64,000 nt of DNA from contig CM057009.1 in NCBI GenBank assembly GCA_029891345.1, positions 302,289,466-302,353,465 on the forward strand, in the 5' to 3' direction. Positions 22,494 to 34,299 of this stretch are shown piece after piece; the stretch's first letter is position 1, and each line of letters begins with the position of its first letter. The notes beneath the pieces are model-generated. The model did not search any database. It had not been told where the DNA came from and worked only from the letters and a program-made list of their open reading frames with translations. Both the position numbers and the translations under genes were made by a program. This DNA is from Dryococelus australis. Its lineage: Eukaryota > Arthropoda > Insecta > Phasmatodea > Phasmatidae.

Positions 22494-25387
22494 TGAAAAT
22501 CACTCAGGGGATGAATTGAGTAGCGATGAAGAAGATAGAGACACTGAAATGAGTGAAGAGATTTGGGCAGCTCTTAACAGCGAGGTCTTGAGAGCCGATG
22601 AGGGTGGCTGAAGTGAATATGGAGCAGTGCCGATGAAGGGGCGGGGTAAATGGGAGATCCCCGAGAAAACCCACCGACCAACGGCATCGTCAGGCATGAT
22701 TTCTACTTGCAAAAGTGTGGTGATCCGGCCGGGGATTGAAACCGGTTCGCCTTGGTGGGAGGCGAGCCTGCTAATCGCTCAGCCACTGCGGCCCCTAGAG
22801 GTAATGAAGATTGTGTTCAGGAGAAAAGCAATTCAGATGAAGACAGTGATAATGCTTTTTTTCAAGTACCTAGTAATGTGCAAAAACGACGGAAATGTAG
22901 TAGTGATAGTACCAAACATCGGAAGGCGGCCTCCATTGAAACACAACGTCGTGAAGCAGGTAAATAAATCAGTTTCAGCTAATATTTTTACAGCATTGTA
23001 AAACAAAGATGTGGTTAGCTATCTTACTAATAACAGCAATATCTTAGGTTGTTTCTCTGGCATGTTGATGTATTTTTTGAAATCATAATATGAAAGGTGT
23101 GTCAAACATTACAAGTGAAGACTTTCCCACGTTTCCTTATTGTATTTTCATTACAGAATTATGTACTACACTAACCCTAAAAAACCTCATTATTCATTTT
23201 ACTTTTCATGGCATGGCATGGCTGATAGTGTTATTCACTGACGCATTTCCTAATTAAGAGTTACTCATCATTCATGTAAGTGTATCATGTATCTGAAGGA
23301 AGATACTTATCTGAGTATATTTTTGAAAGATCCATCACTTTATATGTAGTGAAAAATTAATTTTGTACAGGAATAAAGACCTATATTTATGTTATAATTA
23401 CTTCCTAGAGATTCTCTTGCTGAATGAAGTTAATTTTATTCTTTATTTGATAGTAAAAGGCATATTGCATTTCTGCTAATATTTTGGGATATGATATGAT
23501 CGTAATGCAAAATTAAACTTCTGTTATAGGAAAAGACGTCGGCACATACAGCTCACTTACAACTTCCACTAGTTCTGGTAGTACTGTTGGAAACTTGGGG
23601 GTGGAAACAGATGGGACTCCATGGCATAAAATACAGCCTTCTAAAACATCTGCAGGTAAATAAAATCATAGAAAAGTGAAGCAAACATTTTTTCTAATTA
23701 TTTTTCAATTATGAAATGTAATTATTTTGTAAAATGTTACTTTCAGGTAGACTCACTTAACAAAATGTTTTTCGTGAGGCGAGTGGTGCTACAGGTCACG
23801 CCAAGAGAAACATCACAGTTGGTAACATGTCAAGTGCTTGGCGTTTGATGGTAAGTGAAGGTATGCTACGTCACACCAAGCATTGTACTGAAACTTAGGC
23901 TCACAGAATACTAAGTAGTACATACTGGGAAATTACGTTGAACGAGCTCGATGCATGTACAGAAATTTTGTATGATCGGGGTGTGTATGGAGCAAAGAAT
24001 CGTCCAGTTGTCAGCTTATGGTTCTATACATGGTGACCAACATTTTTAGCCCATACGATGAGTCAGGATATATTAATTGAAATAATGAAATATATTTGAT
24101 TTGATGTCAAAGAGAAATGCTCTGAGCGCCTGACAACGGATAAATTTGCACTCGCATCTGAACTGTAAGAAAACTTAATAGAGAACTGTATTATTTGCTA
24201 TAAACCAGCGAAAAATGTGACCAACGATGAAACGCTCTTCCCCAGTAAAGCCAGTTGCCCTTTCACACATTACATGGCAAACGAACCAGACAAATTCGGC
24301 ATAAAGTTATGGCTTGCAGTTGATGTCGTTTTACATCTTATGGACACATTTCTAAACAAGGGACGAAATGTAACAACATATAGTTTTTTTAATATCTATA
24401 AAGCTTGCCGAGAAGCTCAAAGAGAAGACAACAAGTCTTGTAGGGACAATGCATCGATCCAGAAGAGAAGTGCCAAAGTCAGTAAAGTGTGTTCGTGAAG
24501 CTCTTCACCACACAACAGTATTAAACAACAATGATATAACACTTGCCGTCTACCAAGGTAAGGACAACAAAAATATAATTGTCTTGAGCACACTTCATAC
24601 ATGTGTAGAAATTGCAGACAATGAGAAGAAAACTCCCGAAAGTGTTTCGTATCATAACAACTTTAAGTATGGTGTGGATATATTGGATCAACTGCCACGA
24701 CAGTACTCTGTGAAATCTGGATCTCGGCGGTGGCTACTTCATGTGTTCTTCAATATTTTGGACCTAGTGGCAATAAATGCATGGATATGGTATAAGCAAA
24801 TGACTGGAAGTTGTGATAGCAGGCGAATCTTCATTCTCAAGCTATGTGAAGAAATTCGAGAAGAGCATATAAAGTCATGGAAAACTGTTACTCACATTGT
24901 ACCACAAAGAGCTAATGAGCCTGAGTCCAGTTCTGTGACAAAACACCATAAATGCCAAACAGACAAATACAGTGGAAACAAAAGAGCATCTACTTGTTTT
25001 CAATGTTACAGAGCTACATGCGGAAAGTGTACAAGAAAACAGCAAGTCACTTGAGTTGACTGTTTTCAAGGTAGGGATTAGTTGGCGTGAAGCTATTTCT
25101 GTGAGATATAGTTATAACTCGACAAATATCTTGATATAAAAAATAAATTCTGTTTTTTGAAAATTTTTTGAAAATTTCACAAGGAAAGTACCTAGTTATT
25201 GCATAATATAAGAGTTTTGAGAAGACAAGGAAAGTTATCTTGTTTTGCTGTATATTACTTAATATCATAAATCTATTAATTTTGTTTTGAAATATTATTT
25301 TTTATCTTTTTGTTTGTAATTGTTCTAATTATATGTGAATTATAGAATTATGTTACAAAAATTGATTAAAAATAATTATAGGGTTAA
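22494..25387 (+). pseudogene. piggyBac-like transposase relic with intron-like gaps
   Basis: The relic starts with an acidic N-terminal stretch (about 22,494-22,605), is interrupted by a SINE, and resumes to 22,959. Two gaps bounded by GT and AG follow (22,960-23,529 and 23,656-23,746). Core DDE sequence then runs from 23,747 to 24,498, with about five stops in an otherwise continuous frame. It includes TGHAKRNITVGN, a WEIT block, FPSKASCPFT and KLWLAVDV (first catalytic Asp). The segment after LAVDV is deleted by roughly 30 codons, and the expected second Asp position reads TTYSFF. After a frameshift, 24,449-25,054 is open: KYGVDILDQ (third catalytic Asp), SRRWLLHVF, and a Cys-rich tail CFQC-x5-CGKC. 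GGG-TTAA at 25,381-25,387 is a plausible 3' end. It is dead. Confidence 0.88.
22630..22797 (-). mobile_element. tRNA-derived SINE fragment inside the piggyBac relic
   Basis: On the minus strand the head (from about 22,797) reads GGGGCCGCAGTGGCTGAGCG, an A-box-like start, and then GGTTTCAATCCCCGG, a B-box-like arm. Beyond it lies the body phrase CCGAGAAAACCC (plus-strand sense), shared with the element at 62.2 kb. It separates two acidic coding pieces of the piggyBac N-terminus, so it inserted later. It is not a functional tRNA because no cloverleaf closes. Confidence 0.7.
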
Positions 25388-25439
25388 AATGACTACACTC
25401 AGTAATTATAGGTATACACCAATTGCCAGTAATTCTAGT

Positions 25440-26130
25440 GTTTACAGAAGCTGAATGGAAACTGGGTATTTATTAAAAGGAAATGTTAGTGTGCCTCTGC
25501 GAAATAGAAAAATTCTCTTCATAAATCGAACATGACGAATACGACTTATACACCTATAACATAGCTCTGTGTTGGGTGCTCAACCAACCACATAAATTGG
25601 GTAACTTGGGGCATTGGGTTTTGAGACGTTCCAGGTTTCGCTTTAAGGTGTTTCATAATTGCGCCTCCGACAATGAGGTAGCACCACCCTCTCACGTATG
25701 TATGAGTGTATTTATTTTGTGATCATGTTTCAGGAGGGGGAGGGGTGCCAGTGAGGCGACTTTAAATATTATTCATTGGTTTCCCGAATGCTTTATAAAG
25801 ATCTGTGAGAGTCAGGCCAACAATAGGTGGTGTGTGCAATTTTAGTCAGATTTGGCAGCTGGTGTGGTTATCCCCTTTGTGGAGAGAAATTGTGTATTTT
25901 ACTGTACTGAAAAAATGTATGTGGTAGGAAAATTGTAGCTCTCGAGTACTTGAGCCTAATGATTTTATATTATTTTCTTGATTCAGTGATTGGTGGGCAT
26001 CTAGGGATAAGCAAAACTTTACAGAAAATTGCTGTACATTTTGCCTGGTCAAATTTAAATGGAGATGTAGCAGCGTATGCAAGGTCGTGCCATGATTGTT
26101 AAAAAATGTGGGCAGGCTTTGCAGACAAAT
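25440..26130 (+). pseudogene. gypsy RNase H end and integrase zinc-binding domain, broken
   Basis: The first half ends the RNase H with blocks LCEIEKF, EHDEYDL, ALCWVLNQP, WVLRRSRFRF and SDNEVA. After a gap comes an integrase N-terminal domain with SVIGGHLGISKT, VHFAW, DVAAYARSCHDC, matching the gypsy H-x-H...C-x2-C zinc-binding pattern (about 25,975-26,110). Stops and shifts are present. It continues the polymerase fragment at 20.9-21.9 kb. Confidence 0.82.
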
Positions 26131-26169
26131 ATTGGTCAGTCCTGCCCATCCTCACATACACATGTTGGG

Positions 26170-26737
26170 TGTAGTACCCAGAAGCGGAGAGTGTCCATGG
26201 TAAAAGGAGATTGATCAGTGCACAGAGAGCAGCACTGCTGGGGGTCATGAAGGTCTACAGGAAAGCTTCAAATGAGGCCCTGCAAGTGGTCGCTGGGGAA
26301 GTCCCACTAGACCTCTTGGTAATTGAAATAGGTGAAATTGCCACAAGGAAATGGGGAGGAATATCCCCCGAGGAACTGAAGGCAAGTAAAGAAGCCACCA
26401 TGAGAATGAGGCAGGCTAGATGGGATAACTTGGATAAGGGAAGAACCACACATGTGATATTTCAAGATGTCCAGGAGAGGATGCATATGGGGAATGGCTT
26501 GTAATATTCATATACGCTGCACAGTTCGTGACTGGACATGGAAACTTTAGGGAGAAGATGTATTTAATGGGCGTGGTTGATCACCCAGACTGTGTGGTGT
26601 GTGGGGTGCCTGACAACCCAGCCCACACAGTAGAATGCCCCAAGATTGAGGATCTGAGAATTGAATTTGAAGGGAAACATGGAGGGGGAGAGGGATCAGA
26701 TAGAGGTCTACAGGCCCCCCTCCCAGCTGCTGTCTGA
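26170..26737 (+). pseudogene. R1-like non-LTR retrotransposon ORF2, 3' end
   Basis: An open block (26,211-26,504) reads ISAQRAALLGVMKVYRKASN followed by ALQVVAGEVPLDL. This matches the region after the reverse transcriptase in R1-clade LINEs. After one frame change, 26,528-26,737 gives TGHGNF, a C-x2-C in DCVVCG, and an H-x4-C, the C-terminal CCHC motif of the same clade. It is 5' truncated, as LINE insertions usually are, and sits inside the integrase gene of gypsy relic 1. Confidence 0.82.
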
Positions 26738-28425
26738 CAAAGGACGGAGCAAGCAAAAAAAAGGGATGGAGTTGCCCAAGTCTAGGTCCATAATGAGAAT
26801 TATACACCTGGAATAACAGGGAAACCACAGCCAGGGTGAAATGGAAAAGACAGAAGATGTGTGGCCATGTGCCTGGAACACAGTGTTGTTTGTTCTGGAG
26901 GACTTTGCCCGATTATCCTGTAGCATGAGTAAGCTCATGTGGGACAACAGATGAAGAACAGTCTGCGACATGAACCATGCCAGAGAAGTATGGGAAACAG
27001 TGGTACCTATGGAGGAGGTCCGATCTGAACAGCCGAGGGAAACCGAAGTTTACAGGGAGGTCTTCCTCTGTGGACAACTAGCTCAAGGGAATGAAGAAAC
27101 TCCTTCAACTGAGAGAGCTGTTACCATCAACAGGCTGGATGAGAACAACATGGTGTATGCAGCTGCACAGGTCTGGTCTGTAGGGGCGCACTTGAAAACC
27201 CACTGTGGTTGTATTATGAGATCGTACGAGGCACATACCTGTCTAGCTTAGAAGAGCCGAACACTTTGATGGCAGCCCTGGCCATGGTAGTCAGGTAAAT
27301 TATGGGGGGGGGGGGGGGTTAAGATCATCTTCCCCCGAATGGAGGCAGTTGATAGGATCGTCGTCGCCCAGGCGGGCCTGCCACAGCAGAAGGACGCATT
27401 CCTGAGCTTGCTCAGAGAGTACTATTGGCATACAGGAGAAAGATTCAACGAGTCTGAGATCTTTAAGGATGCTGTCTGTACATACGGGAGGCGTACCTTC
27501 GACTACAATAAGCCCTTCGCGAGGTACACTGTGGTCCAGTATCAGTCCTTCTTACCGGTCGGCATTCTACAACAAGAACGACCCAGCCCGATTAAGACAA
27601 GACAGTTTCCACTTGAGGAAACCAGTCTGAAGGAGGGACCCTGCAGGGGTAGGGTGATCGAAAAGGGGTCCACAGGACTCCCCCCCCCCCCGGCAGCACC
27701 TGACCATAGGTCTGGAAGAACTTAAAAGGGGAGAGTTCCATTGGTGAGAAATCCACCTCATATTCCCTCCCCCCTCCAAACCACCGATTTAGTCTTCCTG
27801 AATGCGTCTAACTACCCTATAAAAGACTCACTCTTGCAGGACAGTGAAGACGACCTTGGCAGATGGCACCAGTATGTGAACTTGGAATGAAATACAGAAC
27901 GATTAACAGGACCTCAAAGAGGCCAGAGGAGAATGAAATGAATGAATGTGTGTGTGAAAGAGAAACGTAACCGAAAATAAGAAGTGTGGTTTGACAATGC
28001 CCTCTGGGCCTGAGGGCTTAGTGGCGGGGAATGTTTCTGGTTACCAGGCATTCCCTAAAACTAAGTCCGTACACAGTCGAGCGCACTGGGCCGCGAAAGC
28101 ATTTAATGGGGTACCGTCATTTTAACGAGAAGGATATGCACGAATGGGGTAATTTTTTTTTGTGTGAGTGAGTAGTTTAGTGTTGTGATCTGTTTACTCT
28201 TTCGGACAGCATTACGGTTTCAAAATTGCAACGTTCCCAGTGGATCCTGAAGATTAAAGAGCTGATTTAGCTTTTGCTTTGCAGGGGTTAAATGTATCGG
28301 TTAGAAAGTAATGCTCTAGGTATGACCTTTTAATAGGTATCGGCCATCTAGAGGGGAGGATGGAGAGGCCAGCGACGGTTCGACCGGGAACTTTGTCAGT
28401 TGGTGGTTCAGGTTCCTTAAGGTCC
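26738..28425 (+). other. Sequence between LINE tail and gypsy integrase, unidentified
   Basis: This may be the 3' untranslated part of the R1-like element plus other debris. Two plus-strand open frames, 93 codons at 26,970-27,251 and 128 codons at 27,339-27,725, have coding-like composition but no motif I recognise. A run of 15 G (27,304-27,318) and a C run near 27,682 are likely polymerase-slippage tracts. Confidence 0.4.
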
Positions 28426-28429
28426 CTGT

Positions 28430-29210
28430 CAGGTTGTGCATTTGGACATTTTTGGGGCACTTTTTCGGCCGAGGAAGGGAAATATCTGTATTTTGATATG
28501 TTGCTAGACACATTTACTAAATTTGTTATTATTTTGCAGTTTCGTATTATGAAATTGCCTAATATAGTTAAGGCTCTGTAAAAACAAGTATGGAGAGTTT
28601 TTCGCGCTCCTGCTGAGATAGTCACTGACAACACGTGTTATTTTGTATCTAACATTTTACTTCTAGACCTTCCTATCCTAAAGGTAACCAGGAGGAAAGG
28701 TGTAGTAAATATCTGAAAGCTTGCTAAACGAATTTCTATGATAAATATCGTGTGACCTGGGATAAGAATTTAGTGTTCATTAATTTAGGAAATAATAGTG
28801 CATTGCACAATTCTACAGGGATCCCTCCATATCTCCCCTTCCTTGGTCACCATCTTGGCCATCCCCTCCTGAACCTCCCTCCCTTGTAATACCTTCTCAG
28901 TGAAGCTGATCGTGATCGTTTGCTGGAGGAGATCTTCCGCAGGCTCGAGGCAGTGAAGCGGGATACAGGTCATAAGATAAACCAGGCGAGAGTTCCCATA
29001 TTATTTAAGACAAGCAGCCTAGTCCTTTGTAAAATTTATCTTCTCACAGAGCTTGGCAGAGAAGCTGATCACTAAATTTATGTCTATAAGATACATAAAT
29101 TTTTAGGAGTAAATATAGTGTTACTTACACACTAAACCTCTACCCGTCAATTTCGTAAGTCGCATGTGAACCAATTAAAGCCTTATGTACAGACCAGTTG
29201 AAGACGTGTG
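28430..29210 (+). pseudogene. gypsy integrase core and C-terminus, broken
   Basis: The blocks GKYLYFDMLLDTFTKFVII (integrase core strand with the catalytic-Asp neighbourhood), VWRVFRAPAEIVTDN (second catalytic-Asp block) and a following CYFVS occupy 28,440-28,660. A C-terminal segment with KINQARVP, FKTSSLVL and a KPLPVNFVSRM-like end lies at about 28,960-29,170. Several frame changes interrupt it. It completes gypsy relic 1. Confidence 0.78.
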
Positions 29211-29219
29211 ATATTTAGT

Positions 29220-31840
29220 GGATAGGTCTTTTGTTGTGTCTTATGCTTAAAATTAACTGTAGGCGCTAGCATGTACCCTTTTCCTTTTCCCTCCCGAGTT
29301 TGATTTATCATCTTCTCATGCCTTGTTTGTATTGTCCTTTGGTACGCACGAGTCACGCTAAGCCATTCTTCCATCGCAGACTTCGAGCTCCGTCTGCCAC
29401 CTGAGAAGTTTTCCTGGTTCGATGCGAGTGGAGACTGTGTGTCTGCTTAGCTGTATGACTGCAACCTCCTTGTGTGCGCGCCCAAGAAGAGGTCTGCTTC
29501 TCAGGCACTGGGATGACCTTGGAAGGCTTCTGGCTGCCCACCGATTGTCTCCAGACACATATGACTTAGAGGAACTGGGAGGCTCTTATCTCAGATGCTG
29601 CCTTTGAAGATCACTGACCTTTTTTTTTACTGATTTATGAATTCAATATTCCGTCTGTGTACCTTACCTGAGACTTTGAACTGTGTGTCATAATTCAATA
29701 TTTGTTTCTAGATTAACTCTCCATCTATGTCTTTTGATTATCTCCGTTCTTCTGCATGTATTTGCCGAGATGTACTTTTATCGACAGTATTCGGACTTGG
29801 ACGAGAGTCATTATCGATCAGAGCATCTTTTTAGGGTGGAGAAGGGGTTGCACTGCTGGCGGCATCCACACTCAACACGGTGGCGCCACCTGCGATGGTG
29901 TTCATCAGCGAGCTCTGGTGTGTGCTCGGCTTCTTTCTTCTGTTTTCTCTCTGTACCCAATGTTCCTTGGTTCCCCTTCCTCCCCAAACCTGCGCATTGC
30001 CAGTCCAGTTGGTCTGCGCAAAGTTCAGGTGAAGCACTGGCCTCCAGAGCTGTCTTCCTGCTTGAGTTTCACAACAGCTCACTTCTTCTATGAGACTTAC
30101 CCATTTAAAATCTTTGCCTATGTACTATAAACCCGAGCGATAGTTTAGGGGCGTCCTAATTTCTAAAATGGTTAGTAGTGAGTGTATATGTTGGTGATAG
30201 GTGCTTTAATGTAGATATAGTCCTATTTTAATGTATTGTAGTGAATTAGGTGTTTTGAGGCATGCTGTAGTGAGTGTCGGTTTCTCTGAATATTTTTTGG
30301 GTCGCCGTTAAAAAATTTGGTTTTGTTAAACATAAGCCGCTTTATGGCAGCTACATTTCCATTTATTTTTTAAACGTTTTGTGTTTGTCTTGCCTCTCCA
30401 CTCCACAGCAAGTTTTAAATATTCTGAATTTTGGTAAATTATTTGTATGAAACACTCATGGCCCATTTTCATAGAAGTGCAGAATTAAGTGTGTTTTGGG
30501 TGCAGTTTTAATTAGGTTCTGAACAACCTATTTTAAATTTTGTGTATTTTTCTTCTTTTACCACGCTTAATAATTTCAATTATTTACGAAACAAGGACAT
30601 TGATGGGCTCTCTTTGTGCGCCCCTCATTTCATTATTGTGTGCACATCTTTAATATTTGCACCTTTGTATGTGAGGGGCATTACTGGGTCCATCAGTCCA
30701 CCCCCTTACTGTGCTACTTGTTTAATTTTATTGTAAGCACATATTAAATTAGTAATATTTTTAATAACACATTTTTGTATGCCAATGTCAGAGTGGTTAT
30801 GTGGTAAGCAGGCAGCGATTTACAAATTGTGCTGCCACATTAAGCCTATCGCACCTCACGCATTCCTAACTTTCAGTGGATTGAATTTCTGTGGTTATTT
30901 GAAAGAATTTTCGGTCTCAATGCCTTAGCCTTTCTCAACATGACTCGGGCAAGCGAGATTATTTAAGTTTCGACAGTCGAGAATTTTAGGAGATGTCAGT
31001 TCGGAGGATTGCGCGACCTTAATCGACAGGTGTGCGAGGACCAGAGAAATGACCAGCCAGCAGAGCGTCGAGTGGCTATGAAAGTGACCAGAGAGAGTGA
31101 AATCTGCGGACAACGAACATCGGTGCAGTGGAGAGAGGCTGGCAGGCAGGACTATTCATCTTGATGCATGGACGTAGGTCCTTAATATAAAATAACGGCA
31201 ACAGGCAGACTAAACATGTGTTAATAAGGAGAGTGAATTAAGTGACTATAAACAATATAGAGTCATGAAGAATGACATGAATTATAGTTGAGATATTTAT
31301 TAATTATTGCACTTACTGAGAATAACAAGATTTATAGTGAAATTAGATAAGATTAAACTTTGAATAATAACTATTTGGATAGATTAAAAATCTAATATAT
31401 AAATTTTACTTTTATTAAGATCTCCATCCCTCACGAACTTGAAAACGCCTCTCTGGTATCTTGTAACACTAATGTCAGGTGTAGGTTGGAGGCATTCAAA
31501 TGTAAATTAAGTTAGACCATTGGCATGTAATTAACGGTATTAAAACAACATAACTAATTGTAATAGATGTAGGCAAAAATAATTAAGACTGTTTCTGAAA
31601 GCTTCAGTGATTTCTAAATGAATAAACCAAAACTATCCTCATAAGCACTCTTTATTCTAAGGCGACATACAATGCACTACCTCGTTCCTGGCTGCCTGCC
31701 TTCAACTGGTCAAGAACAAAAATGGAGGGGGAACCAGTTCAGACAACATTTACCCTCACAAACCTGCAGCTTGTGTAACCTGGTTGTATCACAATAGACT
31801 CTTTAAACCTGCAGACAGTTCACACAATTCCAAACAATCA
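29220..31840. other. No gene recognised; candidate LTR or leader sequences
   Basis: The sequence up to about 30.1 kb is CT-rich with short open frames that match nothing I know. It could include the 3' LTR of gypsy relic 1. The stretch of about 30.78-31.84 kb directly precedes the gag of gypsy relic 2 and may be its 5' LTR and leader, but no TG...CA boundaries or second LTR could be confirmed. Confidence 0.4.
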
Positions 31841-31845
31841 TCCCA

Positions 31846-32166
31846 GTGAATGTAACTAAAAACATGTCTGAAGTACTGGAAGCACTGCGAGCATTAATTG
31901 AGGGATTAGATAGACAAGTGAGCACAAGCATTAATAACCTCGATAGCAAAATTAGTAGTGTGAAAGAAAGGGTAATTGAAAATCTAAATATCCAAATTAG
32001 TTCTATAAAAGAAAGTGTAAATGAAACTGTAAATAGTGTAAACGAGAATCTAATTAGTCAGATGAATAACGTAAATGATATAGTAGATAGGATACAAGAC
32101 ACAGTAAATGGGGATGTGGGCCAGAAAATAGATAATGTAGACAGGAAAATAGAAGGCATTATTTAG
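31846..32166 (+). CDS. Coiled-coil Gag N-terminal fragment
   Basis: This 106-codon open frame has heptad-like repetition of Ile/Val/Leu spaced by polar residues (for example INNLDSKISSVKERV and SIKESVNETVNSVNENL). That pattern predicts a long parallel coiled coil. A second frame piece with the same style (repeated MDSVNE and IVNKAN-like heptads) continues after a stop to 32,345. Its position before capsid-like and zinc-knuckle fragments on the same strand suggests the N-terminus of a retrotransposon Gag. Another explanation is an unrelated coiled-coil gene fragment. The start is the first in-frame codon of the open block. Confidence 0.55.
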   Translation: MNVTKNMSEVLEALRALIEGLDRQVSTSINNLDSKISSVKERVIENLNIQISSIKESVNETVNSVNENLISQMNNVNDIVDRIQDTVNGDVGQKIDNVDRKIEGII

Positions 32167-32599
32167 TTAGTGAATACAAGAGATGACTTATGGACGAGAA
32201 AATTGACAGTGTAAATGAAAGAATGGACAGTGTAACTGAAATAGTGAACAAGGCAAATGACAGGATGGACATCATAAATGAAATAGTGAACATTGAAAAC
32301 GAAAGCATGGATATTGTCAATAATGGTTTAAAACAAACAAACAATTAATACATTTGAGAAGGATTAACAAGAATTTATTGACCATCGGAGTTCCTCTATA
32401 ACCACACTAGAAGCCGAGAGAAGTGGAGAAATCGTGCAAGTCGTAAACAATACTCCACCTCGGAGGATAGCTAGAGGATCTATGACATAGGTATTGCACA
32501 ACCAGGTGTGGGGTAGGGGGTCACAATTAAGTCACCCTTTAAGATGCCATGACATCTTGGCAGGAGTACCAAAACCGTTTTGAAATAGTTGCCCCTCTA

Positions 32600-33232
32600 A
32601 ATGGCTGGTCAGACTAATAGGGGGCAAACTACATCGCCACTGTACTGCCCGACCACGCACTGAACGTATTGCAACCTCTGCTAGAGGGTCAGTGACTGTA
32701 GTGTTACACACTGGTGTCGGACTTGGACCTACTTTTCGGTGGTCGATACCAGCGAAATGCCCATCATGCACAACTGCAAAGCCGCATCCAGGGTCCAGGC
32801 GATACACTGCAGCAGCTATGACAAGACATCGTGCAGCTCGCTCACATATATCTGTAAATGTACCCAAAATAGGCTTGCGACATCATCGCAGTCGGCTACT
32901 TCATTAATGCCATTGCCGACACAGAGGTATAGCAAGTGCCAAGTGGTGTGTGTGGCTGCAACCCACTACATACAGGATGCCCAAGTCCGAGTATTGTAGG
33001 CGGAGTCAGTAAGCGAGGGGTCCGCAACTCAACGTTCGGTATATTCTATGATGCTGAACGAATGCGACGAAGACACCACGAAAAAGACACTGGAAGAGTT
33101 ACAGATCGGTGTGAGGGACATCGCTTCCAGAGTATATTCTATAGAGCTTTGCCACCCCTATCCATACATCCCGAGTGTTGTCTGTGTGGTGGGCCAGGGT
33201 ACCTGAGAGCCTACTGCACACAGCAGCAGTAA
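32600..33232 (+). pseudogene. gypsy Gag capsid and zinc knuckle, broken
   Basis: Blocks such as ALNVLQPLLEGQ, LLFGGRYQ, RIQGPGDTLQQL, QDIVQLA and YFINAIADTEV follow the usual order of the gypsy capsid region. CCLCGGPGYLRAYC at about 33,175-33,220 is a C-x2-C-x4-[H/Y]-x4-C nucleocapsid knuckle, with Tyr where His is expected. Several stops interrupt it. Gag would package the RNA. Confidence 0.68.
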
Positions 33233-33324
33233 CAGAAGCAGCAGCGGGAAAAGAGGCAGCGAGAAGCGAGTGAGAATAGAGCACATTAGGAAAACTTGTA
33301 AACACAGGTCTTGGCAGGAGAAGG

Positions 33325-34140
33325 TTGGTGACTGCTGGAGGAAAGACGCCAAATTTCTTACATGTACAGTTGGTGAAACATAATGTGGAGTCAATACTGG
33401 TGGAGGGGAGCTTAAATGACTTTCCTTGCCAGCAGGTCATCGACACTGATACAATCCACTACAGTAGTAAGACCAGACATCCTCGAGTCCTCCACCCAAC
33501 GATCGTCTGACGACAGTATGGAACGATTCTATTTGACTACATTAACAGGCGAGACCACATAGTGAGAGGTAAGAGAAAAGTGAACTTAAAAGCATGGTGA
33601 TCTTGGTCTAGATCACGATATTCACACAGTATAAATAGAGGATGAATTTCCTTTGTGGCTTGATGTACTATGAAGACTAAGACTTGTAATGTTTTAGGTA
33701 TGCAGTTCCAAGTTGGTAGTATCAACATTGCATGATCTTACCTCTCCAATTAGCTGCCCATTAGACTGTTGCCATTAAACTGTTGTGAAATTGTCATTAC
33801 AGGCAGAAGTCAAGGAAAATTTGTCCGATGTTTGGGGCTAATAGAGCCAGTAGATAAATGTGGCATTTTGCTAGGCAGTATCATCGTAGCAATAAATTTG
33901 GCCCCTTCAAAATCTGAACATTTTATAGTTAGAATGATAAATTTGTCCGATAGTGCCCTACATCTTGAGGAGGTGGCCATGGTAGGGGTTTCCAAGTAGG
34001 TCATATGGGTACTTACAAATGTTCCAGAAGCTTCTAGACTAAATCAATTTGAATGCCTGTTACTAGAATTACTAGATGAACTGTTGGAAACAACAATGGA
34101 AAAGCTTAACCAGTGACATGAGATGGCAGAGTAATAGAGA
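33325..34140 (+). pseudogene. gypsy protease-to-polymerase linker, broken
   Basis: A 61-codon frame (33,325-33,510) ends FPCQQVIDTDT, where a protease would read VIDTGA, so the active-site Gly-Ala pair looks mutated. A second open frame (33,769-33,999) ends VRMINLSDSALHLEEVA, which resembles the linker between protease and reverse transcriptase in mdg1-like gypsy elements. The reverse transcriptase should follow but does not. Confidence 0.6.
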
Positions 34141-34299
34141 TGCCTTCTCGTGCGAATGAAATGGCATTAGAAGAACTAATGTGACCTGCCAGCACATTTA
34201 TACTTACGAAATTGCATTACAATACTTCGGGGAAATATTCCTCACATCTGGTGGATGAAAATTTTTTTAATGAATATAGGTCTGCAAACACTTTGTTTC

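Larger units (their letters stand above)
20930..29210 (+). mobile_element. Ty3/gypsy retrotransposon relic 1, split by nested insertions
   Basis: Three separated segments carry consecutive parts of one gypsy pol on the same strand: reverse transcriptase into RNase H (20,930-21,900), the end of RNase H and the integrase zinc-binding domain (about 25,440-26,130), and integrase core to C-terminus (about 28,430-29,210). The gaps are filled by a piggyBac relic, which ends at a TTAA at 25,384-25,387, and by an R1-like LINE tail. The simplest reading is one gypsy copy hit twice by later insertions. All coding parts carry stops and shifts. No LTRs were recognised. Confidence 0.75.
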
